Positions 36,269 through 48,548 of a stretch of DNA of 64,000 nucleotides are shown here, in pieces. This DNA is from Liolophura sinensis (Eukaryota > Mollusca > Polyplacophora > Chitonida > Chitonidae). Every line of letters starts with the position of its first letter. The first letter of the stretch is position 1. The stretch is from the NCBI RefSeq assembly GCF_032854445.1, contig NC_088297.1:9946163-10010162 (forward strand). Reading direction: 5' to 3'. The notes beneath the pieces are model-generated. The model worked only from the letters and a program-made list of their open reading frames with translations, did not search any database and was not told the DNA's origin. The position numbers and the translations under genes were made by a program.

Positions 36269-37110
36269 CAGACCTGGTATCTACCGTGCTACATCCACAA
36301 CCTTAACACCCGGCTAACCAGCAGAGATATAGCCCAACCTGGCTTGTTACATCCACAACCCGGACACCTGACTAACCTGTTGACATATAGCCTAACCTGG
36401 CTTGTTACACTCACAATCCGGACACCTGACTAACCTGCAGAGATATAGCCTAACCTGGCTTGTTACATCCACAATCCGGACACCTGGCTAACCTGCAGAC
36501 ATATAGCCTATAGCCTAACCTGACTTGTTACATCCACAACCTTAACACCTGACTAACCTGCATAGATATAGCCTAAGCTGGCTTGTTACATCCACAACCC
36601 AGACACCTGACTAACCTGCAGACATATAGACTTACCTGGCTTGTTACAACCACAATTTGGATACCTGCCTAATTTGCAGACATATACCCTAAGCTCGCTT
36701 GTTACATCCACAATCCGGACACCTGACTAACCTGCAGACATATACCCTAACCTGGCTTGTTACATCCACAATCCGGACACCTGGCTAACCTGCAGACATA
36801 TAGCCTAACCTGGCTTGTGACATCCACAATCCGGACACCTGACCAATCTGCAGACATATAGCCTAACCTGGCGTGTTACATCCACAATCCGGACACCTGA
36901 CTAACTTGCAGACATATAGCCAAACATGGCTTGTAACATCCACAACCCGAACGCCTGACTAAACCGGTTGACATATAGCCTAACCTGGCTTGTTAGATCT
37001 ACAACCCGGACACCTGACTAACCTGCAGACACATAGCCTCACCTGACTTGTTACATCCACAACCCGCACCCCTATTTGACTTGCTGACTAACCTGCACCT
37101 GGCTTGTTAC
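36269..37110. repeat. 59-bp satellite, array 4
   Basis: About 14 units of the GGCTTGTTACATCCACAATC / TGCAGACATATAGCC subtype, the same subtype as arrays 2 and 6 and distinct from arrays 3 and 7. Confidence 0.92.
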
Positions 37111-37116
37111 ATCCAC

Positions 37117-37331
37117 TAAGTGGCGCAATGACCAGAGAGCCTCTCACCAATGCGGTCGCTGTGAGTTCAAGTTCAGCTCATACTGGCTTCCTCTCCAGCC
37201 GTACGGGGAAAGGTCTGCGGTTGATCATGGGTTTACCCTGGACTCCGCCCAGTTTCCTTCCACCACTACGGTGACTGCCGTCGTATAAGTAAAATATTCT
37301 TCAGTACGGCGAAAACAACAATCAGATAAAT
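37117..37331 (+). mobile_element. SINE (family 1), head-truncated, copy 2 of 4
   Basis: Same start, same junctions and same tail as the copy at 31778; carried by duplication. Confidence 0.9.
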
Positions 37332-39515
37332 ACATCGACAAAGCCGGCAACCTGACAAACCTGTTGACGTATTGTCAAAGGCGAGAACTACAATAAATAA
37401 AAAATAGACGATCAACAGATTTAAATATTTGAGAAAAAAAACAGAATGAAGCTCGCATATAATACAATTGCAAAACTTCATAATTTATTTTGCAGTAGTG
37501 GAGTTTATAATCAAACATTGTAAGCGGGCGGGATTTCAGATTTTCACTTTCAGAAATATCAGTATCTCGATTGCCTAGGATGACACTTTTCATTTCACAC
37601 AGCTAAATTATTTATTTCTTTTTTAAACTCATTAACATGGGGTTTTTGTCGTACACTACGCCTACACTTTTATAATATAAAACGGAATTATTTTTTAAAT
37701 AAAATGAAGGTTCTGTGAATTACTATTTCATTTCTAGCTATTTCTGGTTTTCTTTCATTTCCTTATGGAGATGGCGAATTGAGAAGAAAAAAGACAATAC
37801 TGTGTGATTATCACAGTGTTATTGAATTCTGTCTAATGTATTCACAACTGTTTTAGTAACGGACATCAAGTGGAAAACCCGATGTTCTGCTGACGGTGGC
37901 TAATTGAACATCAGTATACATGTATGGGAGTGATATATACAGCTGAGTAATCTGGACATCTGGGTAACATTCACCACAACAACAGCAACCCGTTCAACGG
38001 CATGTTCTGTGCCATTAATTTTGGCCTATCCTCAACATCAACAACCATGTTCAACGGCATGTTCCGTGCCATTAAGTTTGGCCTATCCTCAACAACAACA
38101 ACCGATCAAGGTGAAGAGTCATGAGTGAAAACATATTACCTTGAGGACTATATTTCTTGTGTCCGTTACAACCCCTGTGGTTTGACCACTTTACCTGTCG
38201 TTATAAGACACCTGAGGGCAGACGTCTAACAACCCCTGGTAGATTGTGTCTCTGCTCACAGGTAGATCTGAAACTCTGGAACTCAGAAACCTAATACATT
38301 TTAGTTCTTTACCTTTGTTTACTGATCATGCTCAATGATTCCCACATAAACACTTTTAAATCCATTAAATTAACAGTGAAAAGCAATTCCCAGAGTGTGT
38401 CTATATGTGAGCTAGAAGTTTATATACCTCCCTGCTGATCAACTGTGTGTCTAGAAGTCTGTATCCCTCCCCACCCATCAATTGTCATCGTCAAAAGATG
38501 GAATCTCCTCTCAAAATGACACCATTACGTCACAGTAGACTGTGGCTACCTCCCAGAGATGTTGTCCACTTCCCAGCTTTCTCAGAAGCTCTCCAAAATC
38601 TCACCTGGCTTCAACTGTCCGCGGGGGAGAGGGGGGGGGGATTTTTAAGCATAACCTACCGTTTACATCTCGTGATCGTGTCTTAAGTTGAGTACACATA
38701 TGTTACCACACACAATGTTTTTCTCACCGTTTTCTCCTTGTGTGTTGTATTCAAAATCCTGGACATATTCGAAAAAAAGAAACATCATCTGTTGCCAATA
38801 ATATTTGCGTATGAACGGATTTCCATTGTCCAACATTTATGATTGTTTGTAGTAAAAGTGACAAGATTAAAACTTTGTTTGATAGTATTGACACTGATAT
38901 TGTCAACATTTGTGTTTTCGGGTACAGAAATGTTATCGTATCCACTTTAAAGAAACCATTGAGGGAGTCACTCGTTAAATTTTACAAGTATTTCTTTTCT
39001 GATTTGAAAAAAAAATAATTTTTCTTTTTCCGGTGACAAAGTTAATTCAAATAATTGTAAAAAAATCCTTCAAAACATGGATATTTTTAACTAAGATGAT
39101 GGATATATAAATTGTGATGTTACCATTTTACCTATTTTAAATTCTGTCTCATTTTCTGGAACCGATTTTATTTCAAAGGGTTAATAATTAGATGAATAAA
39201 CATCAAACAAAGTCTATTCATTCAATACCCACTTGTAAGAGGAGAGAATTCTCTGTTTAAACAATGCCATTTTATTTCCATCTGATTTTTTCGTTAATTA
39301 GCATCGTTTCAGATAAACATCTATTGTAACACTAGGCAAAAGTTAACAACAACAACCCATCAAAGTGAAGAGTCCTGAGCGAAAACACATTAGCTTGAGG
39401 ACTATATGTGCTGTGTCCGTTATAATCCCCTGTGGTTTGACCACTTTGCCTGTCGTTATAAGAATTCTGAGGACAGACGTCTGAGACACCTAGGCGAAAT
39501 GTGTCTCTGTCTTGT
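37332..39515. repeat. X block, copy 2, with extra segment
   Basis: It follows copy 1 closely to about 38750, including a long reverse R region (37972-38615), then contains about 350 bp (38755-39110) absent from copies 1 and 3. That extra part matches 50540-50800 (TTTGTGTTTTCGGG, CACTCGTTAAATTTTACAAG). A partial reverse R ends it (39345-39515). Confidence 0.85.
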
Positions 39516-39690
39516 CACATCTACACACCCGGACACCGGACAACCTTCTGGTTTATAGCTGCACCTGGTTTGTTACATCTACAAACGCAGACAAGCTAAC
39601 TTCTAGCCTCACCTGGTTTCTTACATCCACATACCTGGACACCTGAAAAACCTTCTGACGTATAGCACCTGGCTTGTTACATCCACTAAG
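39516..39690. repeat. 59-bp satellite, array 5
   Basis: About three diverged units between X copy 2 and a truncated SINE. Confidence 0.85.
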
Positions 39691-39691
39691 T

Positions 39692-39903
39692 GGTGCAATG
39701 ACCAGAGAGCCTCTCACCAATGCGGTCGCTGTGACTTCTATTCCAGCTCATACTGACTTCCTCTCCGGCCGAACGGGGAAAGGTCTGCGTATGATCATGG
39801 GTTTACTCCGGACTCTGCCCAGTTTCCATCTACCACTATGGTGACTGCCGTTGTATCAGTAAAATATTCTTCAGTACTGTGTAAAACACCAATCAAATAA
39901 ATA
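39692..39903 (+). mobile_element. SINE (family 1), head-truncated, copy 3 of 4
   Basis: Same truncation and context as 31778 and closest to it (shares GTATCAGTAAAATATTC, where copies 2 and 4 have GTATAAGT). Confidence 0.9.
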
Positions 39904-39905
39904 CA

Positions 39906-40085
39906 TCCACAAACCCGGCCACCTTACAAACCTGCTGACGTATTCTCCAAGGCGAGAACAACATTAAAAAAAACTAAATAATAAAAAGATTTTATTATTT
40001 AATAAAAAAAACACAATGAAGCTCGCATATAATGCAACTGCAAAACTTTTATATTATATTACTTATTTACTTTATTTATTTTATG
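39906..40085. repeat. Truncated X block
   Basis: The first ~110 bp of X (CACAATGAAGCTCGCATATA) break off after GCAAAACTT and pass into an AT-rich TTTATT stretch, then Y. Confidence 0.8.
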
Positions 40086-40770
40086 ATTAACTTAATGAAA
40101 ACTCAATAAGATCGTTTGAACACATGCAGTGTTGTTCTGTAACAGGTGAGTTTTGGTCTGGATTCTCGTTACCAGAGCTGTTGTAATTCATTTAGGAAAA
40201 AATCCAACAACTGGTATAGTCTAAACACCGTTCCCTAACAAATGAACATTGGGCTGGATGAGTTTATTTAACGCAAGCTTTCAACTGAAATCTACACTGG
40301 AGAATAAGGCACTTCCAGAAATGACTAAAGACATGATATAATTCGTACTACAATCTCGGTAACAAACGACCGTTCTTGATTAGAAGCAAATGCATTTCTT
40401 TTTCCATCGGAACATTTCCATTGCAGATAAATTATTTAAAGCATAATTCACTCAACCAAACTTAAGAAAACATTATTTTTTTTTCGAAACCCAGATAGAA
40501 GTACATGACAAAGTCAGTGCTTTTCAATGTATGTCAAATAAACACCTTTTCAGCTGTGGAAATCAGAAGTTATAAGCCAGTCTCAAAGTGTGTCCCAAGT
40601 CATCTAGAAATCTGTATACCTTCCTGCTGATCAGTTGTACCCGTCAAAAAGCTGGAATCTTCTCTCAAAATGATAAAATTGCGTTTTTCTTTGCAAGCTA
40701 CCTCCCATTGTTTACCACTTTCCAATTTTTCCACAAGCCCCTAAATTTTATCATCATCTGATTCGTTATA
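40086..40770. repeat. Y block, copy 3
   Basis: The fullest Y copy, aligning with 30090-30720 on the left and 35796-36268 on the right. It ends with a partial reverse R (about 40545-40745). Confidence 0.85.
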
Positions 40771-41585
40771 TATCCACAGACCTGGTACCTACCGTGCTAC
40801 ATCCACAACTTCGACACCTAACTAACCTGCTGACATATAGCCTAACCTGGCTTGTTACATCCACAACCTCGACACATGACTAACCTGCAGAGATATAGCC
40901 TAACCTGGCTTGTTACATCCACAATTCGGACACCTGACTAACCTGTTGACATATAGCCTAACCTGGCTTGTTACATCTACAACCCGGACACCAGACTAAC
41001 CTGCAGACACATAGCCTAACCTGGCTTGTTACATCTACAACCTGGACACCAGACTAACTTGCTGACATATAGCCTAACATGGCTTGTTACATCCACAATT
41101 CAGACACCTGACTAACCTGCTGACATATAGCCTAACATGGCTTGTTACATCCACAATTCGGACAGCTGACTAACCTGCTGAAATATAGCCTAGCCTGGCT
41201 TGTTACATCCACAACCCGGACACCTGATTAACCTGCAGACATATAGCCTAGCCTGGCTTGTTACATCCACAACCCGGACACCTGATTAACCTGCAGACAT
41301 ATACCCTAACCTGGCTTGTTGCATCCACAATTCCGACGCCTGACTAACCCGCTGACATATAGCCTAACCTGTCTTGTTACATCCACAATTCGGACACCTG
41401 ACTAACCTGCTGACATATAGCCTAACCTGGCTTGTTACATCCACAGACCTGACAACTTGCTTGTTCTATCCACAAAACGGACACCCAATTAAACTACGGA
41501 CAAGTAGCCTAACCTGGCTTGTTACATCCACAACTCGGACACCTAATTAGCTTGCTGACTAACCTGTACCTGGCCTGTTACATTC
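40771..41585. repeat. 59-bp satellite, array 6
   Basis: About 13 units of the TGCTGACATATAGCC / TGCAGACATATAGCC subtype. Pairs of neighbouring units share private changes, as expected from local unequal exchange. Confidence 0.92.
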
Positions 41586-41589
41586 ACTA

Positions 41590-41805
41590 AGTGGCACAAT
41601 GACCAGAGAGCCTCTCACCAATGCAGTCGCTGTGAGTTCAAGTTCAGCTCATACTGGCTTCCTCTCCGGCCATAAGGGGAAAGGTCTGCGGTTGATCATG
41701 GGTTTACCCTGGACTCCGCCCAGTTTCCTTCAAACCACTACGGTGACTGCCGTCGTATAAGTAAAATATTCTTCAGTACGGCGAAAACAACAATCAGATA
41801 AATAC
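41590..41805 (+). mobile_element. SINE (family 1), head-truncated, copy 4 of 4
   Basis: Same truncation; shares GTTGATCATGGGTTTACCCT with copy 2, so these two are sisters. Confidence 0.9.
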
Positions 41806-43655
41806 ATCGACAAAGCCGGCCACCTGACAAACCTGTTGACGAGCAACAGATTTAAATATTTGAGAAAAAAAAAAAAGAATGAAGCTCGCATATAATACAA
41901 TTGCAAAACTTCATAATTTATTTTACAGTAGTGGAGTTTATAATCAAACAATGTAAGCGGGCGGGATTGCAGATTTTCACTTTCAGAAATATCAGTATCT
42001 CGATTGCCTAGGATGATACTTTTCATTTCACACAGCTAAATTATTTATTTCTTTTTTAAACTCATTATCACGGGGTTTTTGTCGTACACTACGCCTACAC
42101 TTTTATAATATAAAACGGAATTATTTTTTAAACAAAATGAAGGTTCTGTGAATTACTATTTCATTTCTAGCTATTTCTGGTTTTCTTTCATTTCCTTATT
42201 GAGATGGCGAATTGAGAAGAAAAAGGACAATACTGTGTCTTTATCATAGTGTTATTGAATTCTGTCTAATGTATTCAAAGCTGCTTTATTAACGGACATC
42301 AAGTGGAAAACCCGATGTTCTGCTGACGGTGGCTAATTGAACATCAGTATACATGTATGGGAGTGATATATACAGCTGAGTAATCTGGACATCTGGGTAA
42401 CATTCACCACAACAACAACAACCCGTTCAACGGCATGTTCTGTGCCATTAATTTTGGCCTATCCTCAACATCAACAACCATGTTCAACGGCATGTTCCGT
42501 GCCATTAAGTTTGGCCTATCCTCAACATCAACAACCGATCAAGGTGAAGAGTCATGAGTGAAAACACATTACCTTGAGGACTATATTTCTTGTGTCCGTT
42601 ACAACCCTCTGTGGTTTGACCACTTTACCTGTCGTTATAAGACACCTGAGGGTAGACGTCTAACAACCCCTGGTAGATTGTGTCTCTGCTCACAGGTAGA
42701 TCTGAAACTCTGGAGCTCAGAAACCTAATACATTTTAGTTCTTTACCTTTGTTTGCTGATTATGCTCAATGATTCCCACATAAACACCTTTAAATCCATT
42801 AAATTAACAGTGAAAAGCCATTCCCAGAGTGTGTCTATATGTAAGCTAAAAGTTTATATACCTCCCTGCTGATCAATTGTGTGTCAAGAAGTCTGTATCC
42901 CTCCCCACTGATCAATTGTCACCGTCAAAAGGTGGAATCTCTTATCAAAATAACAACATTACGTCACAGCAGAATGTGGCTACCTCCCAGAGATGTTGTC
43001 CACTTCCCAGCTTTCTCAGAAGCTCTCCAAAATCTCACCTGGCTTCAACTGTCGCGGAGGGAGGGGGGGGAGGGGGGGGGGGGTTAAAGCATAACCTACC
43101 GTTTACATCTCGTGATCGTGTCTTAAGTTGAGTACACATATGCTACCACACACAATGTTTTTCTCACCGTTTTCTCCTGGTGTGTGTTGTGTTGTATGGA
43201 TATTTTTAACTAAGATGATGGGTGTCTCAATTGTGATGTTATCATTTTACCTATTTTAAATTCTGTCTCATTTTCTGGAACCGATTTTATTTCAAAGGGT
43301 TAATAATTAGATGAATAAACAAATATTTAAGGCAACAAAGTCTATTCATTCAATACTCACTTGTAAGAGGAGAGTATTCTCTGTTTAAACAAAGCCATTT
43401 TATTTCCATCTGATTTTTTCGTTAATTAGCATCTTTACAGCTAAACAGCTATTCAGGACGGGATATTCTGTAACATTAGGCATAACTTAACAACAACAAC
43501 GGATCAAGGTGGAGAGTCCCGAGTGAAAACACACCAGCTTGAGAACTATATGAGCTGTGTCCGTTATAACTGTCTGGTTTGACCGCTTTGCCTGTCGTTA
43601 CGAGAATACTGAAGGCTGACGTCTAACACACATAGACGGATTATGTCTCTGTCTT
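41806..43655. repeat. X block, copy 3
   Basis: Lacks both the family-2 SINE piece of copy 1 and the 350-bp extra of copy 2, so it may show the ancestral form. It contains a long reverse R region (42410-43050), a G-run (43057-43083) and a terminal partial reverse R (43490-43655). Confidence 0.88.
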
Positions 43656-44497
43656 ATTACCCGGACACCTGGCAAACCTTTTGATTTATAACCGAAACCC
43701 GGTTTGTTTTATCTACAAACTCGGGCTCACGGCAAACCTTCTGACATATAGCCTCATCTGGTTTGTTACATCTATCTACGAACCCAGATATCTGGCAAAC
43801 CTTCTGAATTATAACTGAACCCGATTCGTTACATCTACAAACCCGGACACCTGGCAAATCTCCTGACTTGTAGCCTCACCTGACTTGTTACATCTATCTA
43901 CAAACCCTGACACCTTCTGATTTACAACTACACCTAGTTTGCTACATCCACAAACCTGGACACTTGACAAACCTCCTGACGTATGGCCTCACCTGGTTTG
44001 TTACAGCTACAAACGCTGACACCTGACAAACCTTCTGACGTATGGCCTCACCTGGTTTGTTACATCTACAAACGCTGACACCTGACAAACCTTCTGACAT
44101 ATGGCCTCATCTGGTTTGTTACATCTATCTACAAACCCAGACACATGACAAACCTTCTGACATATGGCCGCACCTGGTTTGTTACATCCACAAACCTAGA
44201 CACTGGACAAACCTCCTGACGTATGGCCTCACCTGGTTTGTTACATCCACAAAAATGGACACATGACAAACCTGCTGACGTATGGCCTCACCTGGTTTGT
44301 TACATCCACAAATCTGGACACTGGATAAACCTCCTGACGTATGGCCTCACCTGGTTTGTTACATCTACAAACGCTGACACCTGACAAACCTTCTGACATA
44401 TGGCCGCACCTGGTTTGTTACATCCACAAACCTGGACACTGGACAAACCTCCTGACGTATGGCCTCACCTGTTTTGTTACATCTACAAACCCCGACT
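43656..44497. repeat. 59-bp satellite, array 7
   Basis: About 14 units of the GACGTATGGCCTCACCTGG subtype. Its first ~230 bp copy the start of array 3 almost base for base, so the two arrays and the X blocks before them are one duplicated piece. Confidence 0.92.
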
Positions 44498-45289
44498 TTG
44501 TCTTCATATGCGAAACATAAACTTTACAATGTGATCGGTTTTATCATATTTTGACATCAGTGTTTCTGCTGATGTTGGTCTCTGCGGAAAACAGGTAGCT
44601 CTTTGAGAAAGACCTCAAATCCCAGTGGGCTATTTTATATGTGGAAAAATACTTATATGTAGAGAGAACCTGAGTCTCTCAAGTGCAACACAGGCTTTGT
44701 CAGGAACCTGCCAAACCTCTTGTATAAATACGGTAGTAAAAGCCGCAAACACTGAAGAGTCACTCCATCTAATCGATGGATCAAAAGAATAACAAGAAAA
44801 GAATAATTCTGTCGCAAGTGCGGAGATATTCAGTAACGGATAATTGGAATTAAACTGTATAATTTGTGTTTCCGGGTTAGTCAATACGGTCAACCAAACT
44901 CAAATCAATGAATCAGTGAAATCAGTGGCTTATGACATTACTGCTTAGAACGAGAGATATTTCCTGCACGCGAAGGCTGCAGTATTATACTAAGTAGTAT
45001 CCGATTTCCCCCGAAACTTCGCAATAAACATGGCCGTCTGAATACTCAGTAAGAAAGGGTGAAAGTTAAACAACAAACATATGTACAAATTAATAAGAAA
45101 GACATGATCGGTCACATTAGATGGGTCAGAGATTTATTTTAATTTCACAAAACTAGCACATAACACATTTAGCACACAACAGACAGCACTATAATTAGTA
45201 AAAAGCTGTAAGAAATCGTCTGAAAGATTCATTCGACCGCACTTCGAAAAAGGTCATCAATGGCAAATTGCATCTGTCCAACGAAATCG
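44498..45289. other. 3' flank of Ly6-type copy B
   Basis: Aligns with 26216-27091. On the minus strand AATAAA stands at 45133-45138, about 150 nt after the stop codon of copy B, a good polyadenylation signal. Confidence 0.75.
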
Positions 45290-46599
45290 TTAATTGGTCA
45301 TCAGCAACATCATCACGTGACCCAGGAGGTAGACTGGCCAATAGGAAAACTTGTTACAAGTCGCAGATCCAATTAAGGAAACGGATAGCCTGATTGCTGT
45401 TTGGTCGTCATGGGCAACTTCCTCGTTACAGTAAGATGTTGCGCAGCAAGATATACACGTCTGGAACAGAAGCAAGAAAGATACTAATACATCTGTTGAA
45501 TTATTTAAAATATCACAATTTACATTGATCGATAATATACGTGTTCTCCATCTAGCGGACAATTTTACTTCTTCACGCTTGAATATTTCACCTTCCTTGC
45601 AAAACGAATGTCACTAACCTTCACATTCGTTGCTTTGTGCGTCCTACAACCCACATTTTGTCTCGTACATTTCTCAGGAACCACGCATCGTTTCTCCACA
45701 CGCACCATCGGGATTCCACCTGCGACGTCACTGAAAGTGTGTACTGTCTGGCACACGGAGTGACCTGAAAACAAAAAGCGATGCTACAATTTACACAAGA
45801 CAGATAAATATGGATAAAAACGAACTGAGTCGCAAACCTATACTCGGAATAACAAGCGCGTAACAACTACCACTACGTGGAATGTGTTTATGTTAAGGCT
45901 ACAGAGCGATGTAATCGATTGCCCCAAAACGTCACTAGAATGAAAGAAGTTCTTGCGTACAACTGGCCGACTTCATGGTAAATCGTGGTACTGTTAAACG
46001 AATATTACTATAGCTTACCATGGGGACAATACTTGTCCGGCGCCCAATCGTTACACTCCAGGTTACTTCCCTTGTTAGGACAGGTCCAACACGTGATTCC
46101 TGAAAACATAAAGAATGTTTTATTAGTAAAATGTAGTTTTAATGATTTGATTTCTTGAAAACATCCTGCATTTGGTCATAAAACACGATCCAGAATATTA
46201 AATCTGCTAGTATGAACATCTTTTCATGAAAACCATTCTGCCGTCAGTTTTGAAAATATTTAACACGGCGTAAAACTCCAGTCCAATACATACACATATA
46301 AATACACACATTAATATATATATACACAGAGAAATGATTTACATGCTAAAGTTATGCTAAAATATCTTGTCCTTTGAAGTATGCACTAAACATAATTATG
46401 CAGTATTTAAACATGTTTTCATGTGACTGCAATACTTCCAAAGGTGCATTAATTAAGCTATTATCATTCATTCAAAAGTTCGAAAAATACTTTTCATGAA
46501 AATAAGATGATACTTACGATTCTGGTCAAGCTCGATCGTGTAACCGGAAATCAATACGCAGGTGTACGACAGGAGAAAGAAGGGAACTGAAAGATCCAT
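45290..46599 (-). CDS. Ly6/uPAR-type three-finger protein, copy B (4 exons, intact)
   Basis: Exons at 46518-46599, 46019-46099, 45619-45764 and 45290-45460 have the same lengths (82, 81, 146, 171 nt), phases and GT-AG borders as copy A, again giving 159 residues. The signal peptide, every LU cysteine and the CC-x4-CN end are kept. The second exon's protein is identical to copy A. About ten changes fall elsewhere, for example Q56 to H, T69 to A, HD to QN at 90-91, and N122 to D, which removes the NQT glycosylation site. Intact length-preserving exons suggest that both A and B are still under selection, but only expression data or a substitution analysis would prove it. It faces an inverted relic at 49647 head to head. 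Confidence 0.88.
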
Positions 46600-46785
46600 G
46601 GCTTTGGGAGAAAGATCTTCAGTAAAACTGTGTCTTGAGCTGACCTGTTGTCTAACGGTAAATTGGCAGCTTTTGAAAAGGTGAGCCAAGTCGGCTGATT
46701 CCTCAGTTAAAACCAGATTTGTAGGTGGTGTGCATGAGTCAAGTCCGAGTCGGAAGATTGAATGACAGACCAAGGAATGACAGCA

Positions 46786-46793
46786 TATTTATA
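46786..46793 (-). promoter_or_regulatory. TATA box of Ly6-type copy B
   Basis: TATAAATA, 187 bp upstream of the start codon, matching copy A in position. Confidence 0.7.
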
Positions 46794-46809
46794 CCCATTG
46801 TAAGACGTG

Positions 46810-46819
46810 ATCACGTGAT
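46810..46819. promoter_or_regulatory. ATCACGTGAT palindrome upstream of copy B
   Basis: The same perfect CACGTG palindrome as in front of copy A, at the same spacing from the TATA box. Confidence 0.6.
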
Positions 46820-46868
46820 GTAAACGGTAGGAGTTATGATACAAAAACCTTACCGCCTACAAGTGTTG

Positions 46869-47365
46869 AAGCCAGGTGAGATTTTTAGAACGCTTTTGAG
46901 AAAACTGGGAAGTGGTCAACATCTCTGGGTGGTAGTTTGGATAGACCGCTGTGGCGTAATGGTGTCATTTTGAGAGGAGAATCCAGCTTTTGACGGGGAC
47001 AATTGATCAGCTGGGAGGTATACGGACTTTTAGGACACACATTGGGAGTGGCTTTCATCTTTCCACTGAATGAATTAAAAAGGTGTTTATACAGGAATCA
47101 TGAGGATAATCAGTGAACAAAGGTAAAGAACTAAAATCTGTTGGGTGTCTTAGTTCCAGATGCTCTTATCTACCTGTGAGCAGAGACACAATCTACCTGG
47201 GGATATCAGACGTCGGCCCCCAGGGGTCTTATAACGACAGATAAAGTCGTCAAACCACAGAAGGTTATAACGGACACAACAGATATAGTCCTCAAGCTAA
47301 TGTGTTTTCGCACAGGACTCTTCACTTTGATGGGTTGTTGTTGTTGTTGAGGATAAGTCAAACTT
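46869..47365 (+). repeat. R element, left arm of an inverted repeat
   Basis: A long R copy close to the one at 28664. With the reverse copy at 48082-48548 it forms an inverted repeat with arms of about 0.47-0.5 kb and a spacer of about 0.7 kb. Confidence 0.88.
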
Positions 47366-48081
47366 AATGGCACGGTACATCCCGTCCTGCATAGCTGTAT
47401 TACCTGGAAAGACGTTGGAAAAGGTGTTTTCCATACGTGCATTTCAAAGCTCGGGTTGTCACAGTCATTAAAACATTTTATCCTCAAACTTTTTTCACTT
47501 TTCTTTAAAGCCAGATACGATGTAAAACAAAATAGTTGAAAACAACATGGCATTGTTTTAACAGAGAACACCGTCCTCTTAAAAGTGGGTATTGATTGGT
47601 TACAGTTTGTTCTGTTAAATGTATTTGTTTATTCGTCTAACTATAAACCTTTTAAAAAAATTATACCAGAGAATCAGACAGAATTTAAAATAGGCAAAAT
47701 AACATCACTAATTACATATCCATCATCTTAGATTTAAAAAATGTATATTTTGATGATTTTTTTTACAATTATGTTTTTTAGCTCTGTTGTGCGAAGAGGA
47801 AAAAGTAGTTTTTCGAGTCCAGAAAAAAACAGCGAAAATAGAAATATTAAAGCCTTAGTAGAATACTAGAGCACTGTTTACCACTGAGTTTCAATTAATT
47901 TAATTGTAACAAATTCAATATAGAACATTAATAAAGTAGGAGACACAATGTTATAATCACGGTGACTTGTTGAGCTTTAATATACAAATATGAAAAAGCC
48001 ATTTGCTTAATTAACAATCTCTCAGGTAAGGAATCGGATCATTGAGCTAACACTCATCATTTAACCTAACTTTATTATATA
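47366..48081. other. AT-rich spacer between inverted R arms
   Basis: No open frame. It is copied at 53786-54506 with a few percent change. A piece (TCAGACAGAATTTAAAATAG) is the reverse complement of part of the X block (CTATTTTAAATTCTGTCT), so X material reached here in inverted orientation. Confidence 0.7.
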
Positions 48082-48548
48082 CAACAACAACCCATCAAGG
48101 TGAAGAGTCCCGAGTGGAAACACATCAAGCTTGAGGGCTATATCTGTTGCGTCCGTTATAACGCTCCCCTGAGGCCAGACGTCTGACACCCACCCTCCTC
48201 CTCACCTCATGGCAGATCATGACTCTACTCACAACTACATGTAGATATGACCCAGTGGAACTAAGACGCCTCACAGACCCCTGTTTATTTTCCCTCTGTC
48301 TGCTGATTATCCTCAATGATTCCCGCATCAACACTTTTTAATCCATTAAATCAAGAGTGAAAAGCCACTCTCAAAGTGTGTCCTAAGTTATATGGAAGTC
48401 TGTATACCTCCCTGCTGATAAAATGACCCCGTCAGAAGCTGGAATCTCCTCTAAGAATGACACCATTACGTCACAGCGGTCTATCCAAACTACCACCCAG
48501 AGATGTTGACCGCTTCCAGTTTTCTCAGAGGCTTTCCAAAAACTCACC
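48082..48548 (-). repeat. R element, right arm of an inverted repeat
   Basis: Reverse R copy, more diverged than the left arm and related to copy 2 (GGGAATCATTGAGGATAATC). Shares the ACATGTAGTTGTGAGTAGAG variant with 54507-55015. Confidence 0.88.
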
